From Variovorax sp. CF313 (GTDB lineage Bacteria > Pseudomonadota > Gammaproteobacteria > Burkholderiales > Burkholderiaceae_C), in the NCBI RefSeq assembly GCF_000282635.1, contig NZ_AKIW01000007.1:78817-142816 (forward strand): a stretch of 64,000 nt of DNA. Reading direction: 5' to 3'. The notes under the pieces are model-generated. The model was not told the DNA's origin and searched no databases. It saw only the letters and a program-made list of their open reading frames with translations. A program made the position numbers and the translations under genes. The stretch's first letter is position 1. Each line of letters begins with the position of its first letter. Shown piece after piece: positions 56,261-64,000 of the stretch.

Positions 56261-59200
56261 ATGAACGACACGGCGTCTTCCCCTTCACGTCTGCTCAAAT
56301 TAACCGCTGTGACAGCGCGCTGGCTGCTGAGTCTGTTGATCGCTGCATGGCTTCTGCTGGCGCTGTCAGTCGTTGTCCTACACGCGTGGATTGTGCCGCG
56401 AATCGGCGATTTCCGCGGTGCACTGGAGGCACAGGCTAGCAAGGCGATCGGCGTGCCGGTCCGCATCGGATCGATCACCGCCCGCTCCGAAGGGCTTTTC
56501 CCGGCCTTCGAATTGCGCGACGTGGTGCTGCTCGACGCCGGCAAGCGCGAGGCCCTGCGCCTCGTGCGCGTGGTGGCCAGCGTGTCGCCGCGCTCGCTCT
56601 GGAGGCTCAACTTCGAGCAGCTCTACATCGAGGGACCGCAACTCGACGTGCGCCGCGACACTCAGGGAAAACTCCATGTGGCCGGTTTGCACATGGCGAC
56701 CGACACGAGCGGAGAAACTCGCGGTGCCGACTGGTTTTTTGCCCAGCGCGAACTGGTCATCGAAGGCGGCACCGTGCGCTGGACCGACGAGCAGCGCCAG
56801 GCCGAACCGCTGCTGCTGACGGACGTGCGCTTCGTCGCGCGCAACAGCGCCCGGCGCCACGGGCTGCGGCTCGACGCCACGCCGCCGGCCGGCTGGGGCC
56901 AGCGCTTCACCCTGCGCGGCCAGTTCCGCCAGCCGCTGCTGTCCATCCGCAGCGGCCACTGGCAGACCTGGGACGGCCAGCTCTATGCCGACCTGCCCTA
57001 CATCGACGTGACCCGGCTGGGCCAGTACGTGTCGCTCGACGCCCGCATCCGCGAAGGCAACGGCGCGCTGCGCGTGTGGGCCGACGTGGACGACGGCCAG
57101 GTCGTCGGCGGCGCGGCCGACCTGGGGCTCGACAAGGTCGACGTGTCGCTCGACAAGGGCCTGCAGCCGCTGGTGCTGCGCACCGTCACCGGCCGCCTCG
57201 CGGGGCAGCTCACCGAGGAGACGCTGGAGTTCTCGACCACCGCGCTGCAGTTCGACACCAGCGACGGCCTGCGCTGGCCCGGTGGCAACCTGTGGCTGCA
57301 GCACACGCCGAACCGGGGCCGCACGCCCGAGCACGGCGCGCTGCGCGCCGACCGCCTCGACCTGGCTGCGCTGGCCCTCATCGCCGACCGGCTGCCATTG
57401 GGCGATGCCACGCACCGCATGCTCGACGCCTACGCGCCGCGCGGCCTCGTCGAGCGTGTCGACCTGAACTGGCAGGGCCCGCTGGGGGCGCCCAGCCGCT
57501 ACCAGGCCAAGGGCCGCGTCAGCGGCCTGCGCATCGCCTCGCAGCCCGGCAGGCTGGATGCGGCGGCCACACCGCCCAAGACCCGTCCCGGCACCCCCGG
57601 CCTGAGCGGCGCCGCGGTCGACTTCGACGCCTCCCACACCGGCGGCACCGCCACGCTCGCCATCGCACAGGGCACGCTCGAATTCCCGGGCGTGTTCGAA
57701 GAGCCGGTCATTCCCATCGACCGGCTCTCGGCGCAGCTGCAATGGAAGCTCGACAACGGCAACGCGCAGCTGCAGCTGTCGAAGCTGCGCTTCGCCAACA
57801 CCGACGCCGAGGGCGATGCCGAAGCCACCTGGCGCACCAGCGACCCGGCCGTCTCCAGCGGCCACGGACGCTTTCCCGGCGTGCTCGACCTGCAGGGCAA
57901 GCTGACCCGCGCCGACGGCACGCGCGTGTTCCGCTACCTGCCGCTCGACATTCCGCAGCACACGCGCGACTACGTGCGCAACGCCGTCACCAAGGGCGTC
58001 GCCAGCAGCGTCGACTTCCGCGTGCGCGGCGACCTGCACGACATGCCCTTCATGGACCCGAAGCAGGGCGACTTCCGCATCGCCGCCAAGGTGGCCGACG
58101 TCAACTACGCCTACGTGCCGCCGTCCTCCGCGCCGCTGCGCAACGGCACGCCCGCCCCGGTGTGGCCGCCGCTCACCGGCCTGTCGGGCGAGCTCGTGTT
58201 CGAGCGCGCCGGCATGCTGGTGCGCAACGCGCGCGGCCGGATCGTCGGTGCACCCGGTGTCGAGATCACCAAGGCCGAGGCGCAGATCGCCGACATGTCG
58301 CACCATGCCTCGATGCTGCGCGTCGATGCGCAGGCCAAGGGGCCGCTCGGCGAGGTGCTGCGCGCGGGCGCGCCGCTGGCCGGCGAAACCGGCGAGATCA
58401 TGCGGACCGCGCGCGCCACCGGTTCGGCCGACTACAAGCTGCACCTCGAACTGCCCCTCGCGGCCATGGAAAACGCCAAGGTGCAGGCCACTGTGGCGCT
58501 GGCCGACAACGAGCTGCAAGTCGTGCCCGAGGCGCCTTCGCTCACGCAGGCCAAGGGCACGCTCAGCTTCACCGAAACCGGCTTTTCGCTTGCCGGCGTG
58601 CAGGCCAGGCTGCTCGGCGGCGACATCCGCGTCGAAGGCCGCGGCCGCTTCACCGGCCCGAATCGCGAGGTGGCCCTGAAGGCGCAGGGCACGGCCACGG
58701 CCGAGGGCCTGCGCGGTGCGCGCGAGGTCGACTGGCTCGCTCGCCTCGCGAAGAAGGCGACCGGCAGTACACCCTATGCGGCCACTTTCTCGATGCGCGA
58801 CGGCACGCCCGAGTTCTCGCTCACCAGCAGCCTGCAGGGCCTGGCGCTGCAGCTGCCGCCGCCGCTCGTGAAGACGGCCGAAGAGCAGATGCCGCTGCGC
58901 ATCGAGAAAAAGGTGCTCGCGCGCGAAACCACGAAACAAGGTGCCATCGTCGCCACGCAGGACCAGCTCTCGCTCGACCTCGGCCGCGTCGGCGCCGTCC
59001 AGTACGTGCGCGATCTCGCTGGCAACGAGGCGCGCGTGCTGCGCGGCAGCATCGGCGTCGGCCTCGCGGCCGGCGAGACGGCCAGCCTGCCCGACAAAGG
59101 CGTGTTCGCGAACGTCAACGTCGCCAAGCTCGACATGGCGGCATGGCAGGCGCTGCTCGGCGAGGCGACCGGCACCGAGACGGCGGAGCGCGCCGACGAC

Positions 59201-60379
59201 CCCTCGCAGGCCTACCTGCCCACGCGCATCGCGGTGCGCGCGCAGCAGCTCGGCATCGCGGGCCGCACGCTGCACAACGTGGTGCTCGGCGGTACGCGCG
59301 ACGGCGCTGTCTGGCGCGCCAACATCGACGCCACCGAACTCAGCGGCTATGCGGAATACCGCCACGCGCAGGCCGGGCGCCTCCATGCGCGGCTCGCGCG
59401 GCTGAAGATCGCACCGGCCGAGGCCACGCAGGTCGAGACCCTGCTCGACGAGCAGCCCGGCACCCTGCCGGCGCTCGACATCGTGATCGACGATTTCGAG
59501 TTGCTCGGCAAGCGCCTGGGCCGCGCCGAGATCGACGCGGTCAACCGCGGGGGCGCGAGCCGCGAATGGGCGCTCAACAAGCTGACCTTCACCATGCCGG
59601 AGGCCAGCTTCGTGGCCAAGGGCAGCTGGGCGGCGGTGCCTGGTGCCGCGGCCGGCCAGCGCCGCACCGCCATGACGTTCAAGCTCGACATCAGCGATGC
59701 CGGCGACCTGCTCACGCGCTTCGGCATGCCGGGCGTGCTGCTGCGCGGCCGCGGGCGGATCGAGGGCGATGTCAACTGGCGCGGTTCGCCGTTCTCGCTC
59801 GACTACCCGAGCCTGGGCGGGCAGCTGCAGGTCGACGTGGAGCAGGGCCAGTTCCTCAAGGCCGACCCGGGCCTGGCCAAGCTGCTCGGCGTGCTGAGCC
59901 TGCAGGCGCTGCCGCGCCGGCTCACGCTCGACTTCCGCGACGTCTTCAGCCAGGGCTTCGCCTTCGACTTCATTCGCGGCGACGCGAAGATCAACAAGGG
60001 CATCGCCAGCACCAACAACCTGCAGATGAAGGGCGTCAACGCCGCCGCGCTGATGGACGGCTCGGCCGACATCGTGCGCGAGACGCAGAACCTGCGCGTG
60101 GTGGTGGTGCCCGAGATCAATGCGGGCACGGCCGCGCTCGTGGCCACCGCCATCAACCCGGCCATCGGCCTGGGCACCTTCCTCGCCCAATGGGTATTGA
60201 GCAAGCCGCTGGCGGCGGCCGCCACGCAGGAGTTCCATATCGAAGGCACCTGGGCCGACCCCAAAATAGCGAAGGTGCCGCGCACGCTGCAACTGCTGCC
60301 CCAGAGCATTCCGGCCATCCCCGGCCTGCCGGGTTCGCCGGCCGCGAACGAAGGCAAGAAGACGGAGACCACGCAATGA
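56261..60379 (+). CDS. yhdP: YhdP-family AsmA-like lipid-transport protein
   Basis: About 1372 aa from the ATG at 56261 (an ATG at 56222 is possible). One N-terminal membrane helix (WLLSLLIAAWLLLALSVVVL) anchors a very long periplasmic beta-rich protein. It starts with a DUF3971-type region (ALEAQASKAIGVPVRIGSI) and ends with an AsmA-like C-terminal domain (SLDYPSLGGQLQVDVEQGQF, FDFIRGDAKINKGIASTNNL). YhdP, with TamB and YdbH, moves phospholipids from inner to outer membrane. The stop overlaps the next start (ATGA). Confidence 0.93.
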   Translation: MNDTASSPSRLLKLTAVTARWLLSLLIAAWLLLALSVVVLHAWIVPRIGDFRGALEAQASKAIGVPVRIGSITARSEGLFPAFELRDVVLLDAGKREALRLVRVVASVSPRSLWRLNFEQLYIEGPQLDVRRDTQGKLHVAGLHMATDTSGETRGADWFFAQRELVIEGGTVRWTDEQRQAEPLLLTDVRFVARNSARRHGLRLDATPPAGWGQRFTLRGQFRQPLLSIRSGHWQTWDGQLYADLPYIDVTRLGQYVSLDARIREGNGALRVWADVDDGQVVGGAADLGLDKVDVSLDKGLQPLVLRTVTGRLAGQLTEETLEFSTTALQFDTSDGLRWPGGNLWLQHTPNRGRTPEHGALRADRLDLAALALIADRLPLGDATHRMLDAYAPRGLVERVDLNWQGPLGAPSRYQAKGRVSGLRIASQPGRLDAAATPPKTRPGTPGLSGAAVDFDASHTGGTATLAIAQGTLEFPGVFEEPVIPIDRLSAQLQWKLDNGNAQLQLSKLRFANTDAEGDAEATWRTSDPAVSSGHGRFPGVLDLQGKLTRADGTRVFRYLPLDIPQHTRDYVRNAVTKGVASSVDFRVRGDLHDMPFMDPKQGDFRIAAKVADVNYAYVPPSSAPLRNGTPAPVWPPLTGLSGELVFERAGMLVRNARGRIVGAPGVEITKAEAQIADMSHHASMLRVDAQAKGPLGEVLRAGAPLAGETGEIMRTARATGSADYKLHLELPLAAMENAKVQATVALADNELQVVPEAPSLTQAKGTLSFTETGFSLAGVQARLLGGDIRVEGRGRFTGPNREVALKAQGTATAEGLRGAREVDWLARLAKKATGSTPYAATFSMRDGTPEFSLTSSLQGLALQLPPPLVKTAEEQMPLRIEKKVLARETTKQGAIVATQDQLSLDLGRVGAVQYVRDLAGNEARVLRGSIGVGLAAGETASLPDKGVFANVNVAKLDMAAWQALLGEATGTETAERADDPSQAYLPTRIAVRAQQLGIAGRTLHNVVLGGTRDGAVWRANIDATELSGYAEYRHAQAGRLHARLARLKIAPAEATQVETLLDEQPGTLPALDIVIDDFELLGKRLGRAEIDAVNRGGASREWALNKLTFTMPEASFVAKGSWAAVPGAAAGQRRTAMTFKLDISDAGDLLTRFGMPGVLLRGRGRIEGDVNWRGSPFSLDYPSLGGQLQVDVEQGQFLKADPGLAKLLGVLSLQALPRRLTLDFRDVFSQGFAFDFIRGDAKINKGIASTNNLQMKGVNAAALMDGSADIVRETQNLRVVVVPEINAGTAALVATAINPAIGLGTFLAQWVLSKPLAAAATQEFHIEGTWADPKIAKVPRTLQLLPQSIPAIPGLPGSPAANEGKKTETTQ

Positions 60380-61191
60380 AAGTCGCAGCCATCCAGATGG
60401 TGTCGGCCATCGCCCGCGAAGCCAACCTCGCTCGCGCCCACGGCCTGCTCGCGCAGGCGGCCGCGGCCGGCGCCGAGCTGGCGGTGCTGCCCGAGTATTT
60501 CTGCATGATGGGCGCGCGCGACACCGACAAGCTGGGCCTGCGCGAGACCGCCGGCGCCGGCGCGGTGCAGGGCTTCCTGGCCGACGCGGCGCGCGAGTTC
60601 GGCCTGTGGATCGTCGGCGGCACGCTGCCTATCGAGAGCACCGACGCCGAGCATGTGTTCAACAGCTCGCTGGCCTTCTCGCCCGAGGGGCGGTGCGTGG
60701 CGCGCTACGACAAGATCCATCTCTTCTTCTTCGACAACGGCACCGAGCGCTACGACGAGCGCCGCGTCATCGCGCCCGGCACGCAGCCCGTGGTGTTCGA
60801 CCTGCCCTCGCGCGACGGCCACAGCTGGCGCGTGGGCATGAGCGTGTGCTACGACCTGCGCTTTCCCGAGCTCTACCGCGCGCTCGCGAAGCAGGGCGCC
60901 GACCTGCTGCTGGTGCCCAGCGCCTTCACGCGCACTACCGGCGCCGCCCACTGGGAGGTGCTGCTGCGCGCCCGCGCCATCGAGAACCTGGCCTGGGTGG
61001 TCGCACCCGCGCAGGGCGGCACGCACGAGAACGGCCGCCGGACCTGGGGCCAGTCGCTGGTCGTCGACCCCTGGGGCGCGGTGGTCGCGCAGCAGGCCAG
61101 CGAAGAAGGCGTGGTGCTGTTCGACATCGATGCCGCGAGGGTCGAGAGCACGCGCGCGCAGTTGCCCGTGCTTTCGCACCGCGTTCTCTAG
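60376..61191 (+). CDS. Carbon-nitrogen hydrolase (Nit/omega-amidase-like)
   Basis: 271 aa from the ATG at 60376, overlapping the yhdP stop by 4 bp. The nitrilase-superfamily catalytic triad is present: Glu in AVLPEYFCM, Lys in ARYDKIHLFF and Cys in MSVCYDLRFPELYR. The motif set fits the Nit1/Nit2-like branch that repairs deaminated glutathione or hydrolyses omega-amides. The substrate is not proven. A ~1370-codon frame that runs into this gene from 57076 uses the wrong frame of yhdP and is rejected. Confidence 0.93.
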   Translation: MKVAAIQMVSAIAREANLARAHGLLAQAAAAGAELAVLPEYFCMMGARDTDKLGLRETAGAGAVQGFLADAAREFGLWIVGGTLPIESTDAEHVFNSSLAFSPEGRCVARYDKIHLFFFDNGTERYDERRVIAPGTQPVVFDLPSRDGHSWRVGMSVCYDLRFPELYRALAKQGADLLLVPSAFTRTTGAAHWEVLLRARAIENLAWVVAPAQGGTHENGRRTWGQSLVVDPWGAVVAQQASEEGVVLFDIDAARVESTRAQLPVLSHRVL

Positions 61192-61193
61192 CG

Positions 61194-63236
61194 ATGTCCG
61201 ATGCGCTGCTGACCGTCGCACCGCAGCGGTGGGCGCTGCTGGCGTTCGCGCGGCTGCGCTCGCTGTGGCAGCGCTGGTTCCTGTGGCTGCTGATGGCGGT
61301 GCTGGTGTCGGTATTGCTGGTGACGGTGGTGTGGCTCGCCGGCCGGCACGAGGTCGAGCAGGTGCAGGCCGCGCTCGACCGCGACACCGCCGACGCCGTC
61401 TCCGACCTGCGCAGCGGCTTCCAGCGCAATGCGCAGAGCCTGCGCGCCACGCAGGCCGCGGGCGCCGACCGCACACAATGGTCCACGGCCGCGGCCGCGC
61501 TGCTGCGCGAGCACCGCGAATGGCTGCGGCTCGAATGGCGCGATGCCGCCATGCGCACGCAGCAGGCCGTCAACACGCCCTACCGCATGCGCCTCCTCGA
61601 CGAGGAGAGCCGCGGCCCCGAGCAGTCCGACGTGACGCTGGCCTGCGCCGCCGCGCGCAAGCTCGGCGCGCCGGCCTATTCGCCGAGCCACTACGTGCCG
61701 ATCGCCGGTGGCGGCGGCATCGAGGTGATGGAGCTGTGCCTGCCGATCGATGGCGGCGGCTACCTCGTGGCGAGCTACTCGCTGCGCGATGCGCTGATCG
61801 AGCTGGTCGGCCCCACGCTCACGCGCGGCCAGGAAGTGGCATTCACCGAGGCCGACGGCACGCGGCTGGTGGCGCTCGGCAGTTCGCGGCGAGTCGGTAC
61901 GCGGGTGTTCACCTCGCAGCAGCTGATCGACCTGCCGGGCGCCGCGCTGATGCTGCGCGTCGACGGCTGGCGCGCCGCGCCCGACCTGTTCCCGAACATG
62001 CTCACCGCGCTGGTCACGGCAATCTCGATCGCGCTGGTGTCGGTGCTGGTGCTGCTCGCGCGCGACACGCGCAGGCGCCTGCGCGCCGAGCGCGACCTGG
62101 CCGACGCGCTGGCCTTCCGCAAGGCGATGGAAGACTCGGTCATCACCGGCCTGCGCGCGCGCGACCTGCAGGGCCGCATCACCTACGTGAACCCGGCCTT
62201 CTGCGAGATGGTCGGCTTCAGCCCCGAGGAGCTCATGGCGGACAGCGCCGACGCACCCTATTGGCCGACCGAACTGGCGCACGAGTATCAGCAGCGGCAG
62301 GCCCGGCGCCTTGCCGGCGGCATGCCGCCGCGCGAAGGCTTCGAGTCGGTCTTCATGCGCAAGGACGGCACGCGCTTTCCGGTGCTGATCTTCGAAGCGC
62401 CGCTGATCAACGCCCACAAGGTGCAGACCGGCTGGATGAGCGCGTTCATCGACGTGAGCGAGCAGCGCCGCATCGAGGAGCTCTCGCGCGCCAGCCAGGA
62501 GCGGCTGCAGGCCAGCGCACGGCTGGCGACCGTCGGCGAGATGGCATCGTTGCTGAGCCACGAGCTCACGCAGCCGCTGGCCGCCATCGCCAGCTATGCG
62601 AGCGGCTCGCTCAACCTGCTCGGCCCGCATGCGAAGGGCGACCAGGGCGAAGTGGCGATGGCGGTGAGGCGCATCGCCGAGCAGGCCGATCGCGCGGGCC
62701 AGGTCATTCGCAGCGTGCACGACTTCGTGCGCCGGCGCGACCGCACGCGCGAGGCCGTCGCGCCGCAGGCGCTGATCGACGCGGTGCTGCCGCTGGTGCG
62801 GCTGCAGGCGCGCAAGCTCGGCGTGACCATCGAGGTGGTGCTCGAGGACCGCCTGCCGGCGGCCATGTGCGACCGCACGCTGGTCGAGCAGGTGCTGCTG
62901 AACCTCGCGCGCAATGCAATGCAGGCCATGGACGGCCCCGACAACGCCGGCAGCCGCGTGCTGCGGCTGCGCGTGGCGCGTGCCGTCGCGGTGGGGGGCA
63001 CGGGACAGGAAGACGGGCGGCGCTGGCTCGAATTCTCGGTGGCCGACCTGGGTAGCGGCATCGGCGAGGACGTGGCCGAGCGGCTCTTCACCCCCTTCTT
63101 CACCACGCGCGCCGACGGCATGGGGCTCGGCCTGAGCCTGTGCCGCACGGTGGTGGAGCAGCACGGCGGGGCGCTGGTGTTCGAGCCGAACAAGCCGCGC
63201 GGCACCGTATTCCGTTTCACGCTGCCGGCCGCTTGA
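61194..63236 (+). CDS. PAS-domain sensor histidine kinase (DctS/DctB-like)
   Basis: 680 aa from the ATG at 61194, 2 bp after the hydrolase stop. Two membrane helices near residues 28-50 and 265-287 enclose a ~210-residue periplasmic sensor. A PAS domain follows (GRITYVNPAFCEMVGFSPEE). The kinase core has the H-box LLSHELTQPLAAIASYA with His456, the N-box LLNLARNAMQAM and the G boxes VADLGSGIG and GMGLGLSL. This layout resembles DctS-type C4-dicarboxylate or organic-acid sensors. The partner regulator follows 42 bp downstream. The true signal is unknown. Confidence 0.92.
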   Translation: MSDALLTVAPQRWALLAFARLRSLWQRWFLWLLMAVLVSVLLVTVVWLAGRHEVEQVQAALDRDTADAVSDLRSGFQRNAQSLRATQAAGADRTQWSTAAAALLREHREWLRLEWRDAAMRTQQAVNTPYRMRLLDEESRGPEQSDVTLACAAARKLGAPAYSPSHYVPIAGGGGIEVMELCLPIDGGGYLVASYSLRDALIELVGPTLTRGQEVAFTEADGTRLVALGSSRRVGTRVFTSQQLIDLPGAALMLRVDGWRAAPDLFPNMLTALVTAISIALVSVLVLLARDTRRRLRAERDLADALAFRKAMEDSVITGLRARDLQGRITYVNPAFCEMVGFSPEELMADSADAPYWPTELAHEYQQRQARRLAGGMPPREGFESVFMRKDGTRFPVLIFEAPLINAHKVQTGWMSAFIDVSEQRRIEELSRASQERLQASARLATVGEMASLLSHELTQPLAAIASYASGSLNLLGPHAKGDQGEVAMAVRRIAEQADRAGQVIRSVHDFVRRRDRTREAVAPQALIDAVLPLVRLQARKLGVTIEVVLEDRLPAAMCDRTLVEQVLLNLARNAMQAMDGPDNAGSRVLRLRVARAVAVGGTGQEDGRRWLEFSVADLGSGIGEDVAERLFTPFFTTRADGMGLGLSLCRTVVEQHGGALVFEPNKPRGTVFRFTLPAA

Positions 63237-63278
63237 CGGCGCCCTTCAGACGATCAATCTTCTGCTGGATCCCATGAC

Positions 63279-63905
63279 ATGCAACCACTGATCGACGGTT
63301 TGATCTTCATCGTGGACGACGACGCCAGCGTGCGCGAGGCGCTGGCCTGGCTGCTGCGCTCGCGCCGCCTGGCCAGCGAGCACTTCGGCAGTGCCGAGGC
63401 GTTCGAGCAGTTCCTCGACCAGGGCCCGCTGCCCGCACAGCCGCTGTGCCTGCTGCTCGATGTGCGCATGCCCGGCACCAGCGGGCTGGTGCTGTTCGAC
63501 CGGCTGGCCGAGCGCGGCCTGCTGCCAGCGATGCCGGTGATCTTCCTGACCGGCCACGCCGACGTGCCGACGGCCGTCGATGCGGTGAAGCGCGGTGCCT
63601 TCGATTTCTGCGAGAAGCCGTTCTCGGACAACGCGCTCGTCGACCGCATCGAGCATGCGTTGAGTGCGTCGCTGCAGGCGCTGGAAGTGCAGCGCCTGCG
63701 CCGCGGACTGAGCGAGCGCATCGCCGAGCTGACCGACCGCGAGCGCGACGTGATGCGGCTCGTGGTCGAGGGCCTGCCGAACAAGCTGATCGCCGACCAG
63801 CTCGCGATCAGCGTGCGCACGGTGGAAGTCCACCGCGCGCGCGTGTTCGAAAAAATGGAAGTGAAGTCAGCCGTAGAACTAGCCAACCGCCTCAGAGATC
63901 TTTAA
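63279..63905 (+). CDS. FixJ/DctR-type LuxR-family response regulator
   Basis: 208 aa. The receiver domain has FIVDDDASVREALAWLL, phospho-acceptor Asp61 in LLLDVRMPGTSG and Lys113 in CEKPFSDNAL. A LuxR-type helix-turn-helix fills the C-terminus, with LTDRERDVMRLVVEGLPNKL and ISVRTVEVHRARVFEKM. It is the cognate regulator of the PAS histidine kinase directly upstream, in the pattern of FixL/FixJ and DctS/DctR pairs. Target genes are not in the window. Confidence 0.94.
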   Translation: MQPLIDGLIFIVDDDASVREALAWLLRSRRLASEHFGSAEAFEQFLDQGPLPAQPLCLLLDVRMPGTSGLVLFDRLAERGLLPAMPVIFLTGHADVPTAVDAVKRGAFDFCEKPFSDNALVDRIEHALSASLQALEVQRLRRGLSERIAELTDRERDVMRLVVEGLPNKLIADQLAISVRTVEVHRARVFEKMEVKSAVELANRLRDL

Positions 63906-63969
63906 CGGCGGCGCCCGGCCTCTTCCAAGCGAACACCGCGGAACCGGCTTTGCCGGGCCGCAGGTGTTG

Positions 63970-64000
63970 CCCCCTGCAAGGGGGTTGGCGAAGCGACACG
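63970..64000 (-). repeat. Interspersed repeat, copy B (inverted)
   Basis: On the minus strand it reads CGTGTCGCTTCGCCAACCCC, continuing into a CCCCCTTGCAGGGGG hairpin. It is the same element as at 50688-50714 with one base different in the first 20. It is cut by the window edge, so its full length is unknown. The preceding 63906-63969 holds no gene. Confidence 0.6.

Noticed and set aside
56378..60376. A 1332-codon minus-strand frame antisense to yhdP
   Set aside because: Antisense shadow of GC-rich codons, with repetitive His/Gln/Arg/Ala composition and no domain.
57076..61191. A 1371-codon plus-strand reading frame
   Set aside because: It is an off-frame reading of yhdP that enters the true hydrolase frame only at its end. 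The yhdP frame carries recognisable AsmA-like motifs, and the hydrolase has its own overlapping ATG at 60376.

Overview
The window is high-GC bacterial chromosome. It reads as a member of the Comamonadaceae (Betaproteobacteria, Burkholderiales), probably Variovorax or a close relative. The basis is gene content and protein style: recA-recX, a short type-2 argC, sucCD, DUF3717/DUF1289 proteins and a CHASE2 cyclase cassette. This is recognition, not a database result. No rRNA, tRNA, CRISPR array, insertion sequence or prophage was seen.

Layout. 1-3 kb: the N-terminal part of topB (minus), a SET-domain protein with a histone-H1-like lysine tail, birA and a short membrane protein. 3-5.7 kb: a TctE/TctD-like two-component pair and a MarR regulator. 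5.7-7.5 kb: recA (SOS box upstream) and recX. 7.5-12.8 kb: YiaA-like protein, a membrane protein, argC, sucC-sucD with a clean terminator, and a TerC protein. 12.8-17.5 kb: a signalling cassette of PP2C phosphatase, FHA protein, CHASE2 adenylate cyclase and metallo-beta-lactamase-fold cyclic-nucleotide phosphodiesterase. 17.7-37.4 kb: a type IV pilus locus. It has pilA behind a sigma-54 promoter, a glycan-biosynthesis island of lower GC (18.3-27.7 kb), the minor-pilin operon pilE-fimT-pilV-pilW-pilX-pilY1 (minus) and a PglL/TfpO-type O-oligosaccharyltransferase. 37.4-43.1 kb: moaC, an M48 protease, a small holin-like protein, an unknown tail-anchored protein, a second TerC gene behind a yybP-ykoY (Mn2+) riboswitch, DUF3717/DUF1289, DUF2007 and YaeQ. 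43.1-50.7 kb: TonB receptor and PepSY protein, purB, a GST, a glutathione peroxidase and a ferritin-like diiron protein. 50.7-52.2 kb: an ECF41-type sigma factor and its carboxymuconolactone-decarboxylase partner, each behind an ECF41-type promoter. 52.2-63.9 kb: rlpA, glnE, yhdP, a nitrilase-family hydrolase and a PAS histidine kinase/FixJ-type regulator pair.

How the parts may work together. The most coherent system is the pilus locus. The island encodes a VioA-like sugar aminotransferase, an acyltransferase, several glycosyltransferases, a Wzx-like flippase, a polyprenyl-phosphate glycosyltransferase and a GT-C-like membrane enzyme. It lies between the major pilin and the minor-pilin operon, and a PglL-type ligase follows. 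I infer a pilin O-glycosylation system with an amino-dideoxy-sugar glycan. The initiating phosphoglycosyltransferase and the dTDP-sugar precursor genes are not in the window. A cAMP synthesis/hydrolysis cassette sits immediately upstream of pilA, which may link cAMP to pilus control; this is inference.

Two regulatory circuits are read directly from sequence: the Mn2+ riboswitch in front of one of the two TerC genes, and the paired ECF41 promoters (TGTCACA-N16-CGTC).
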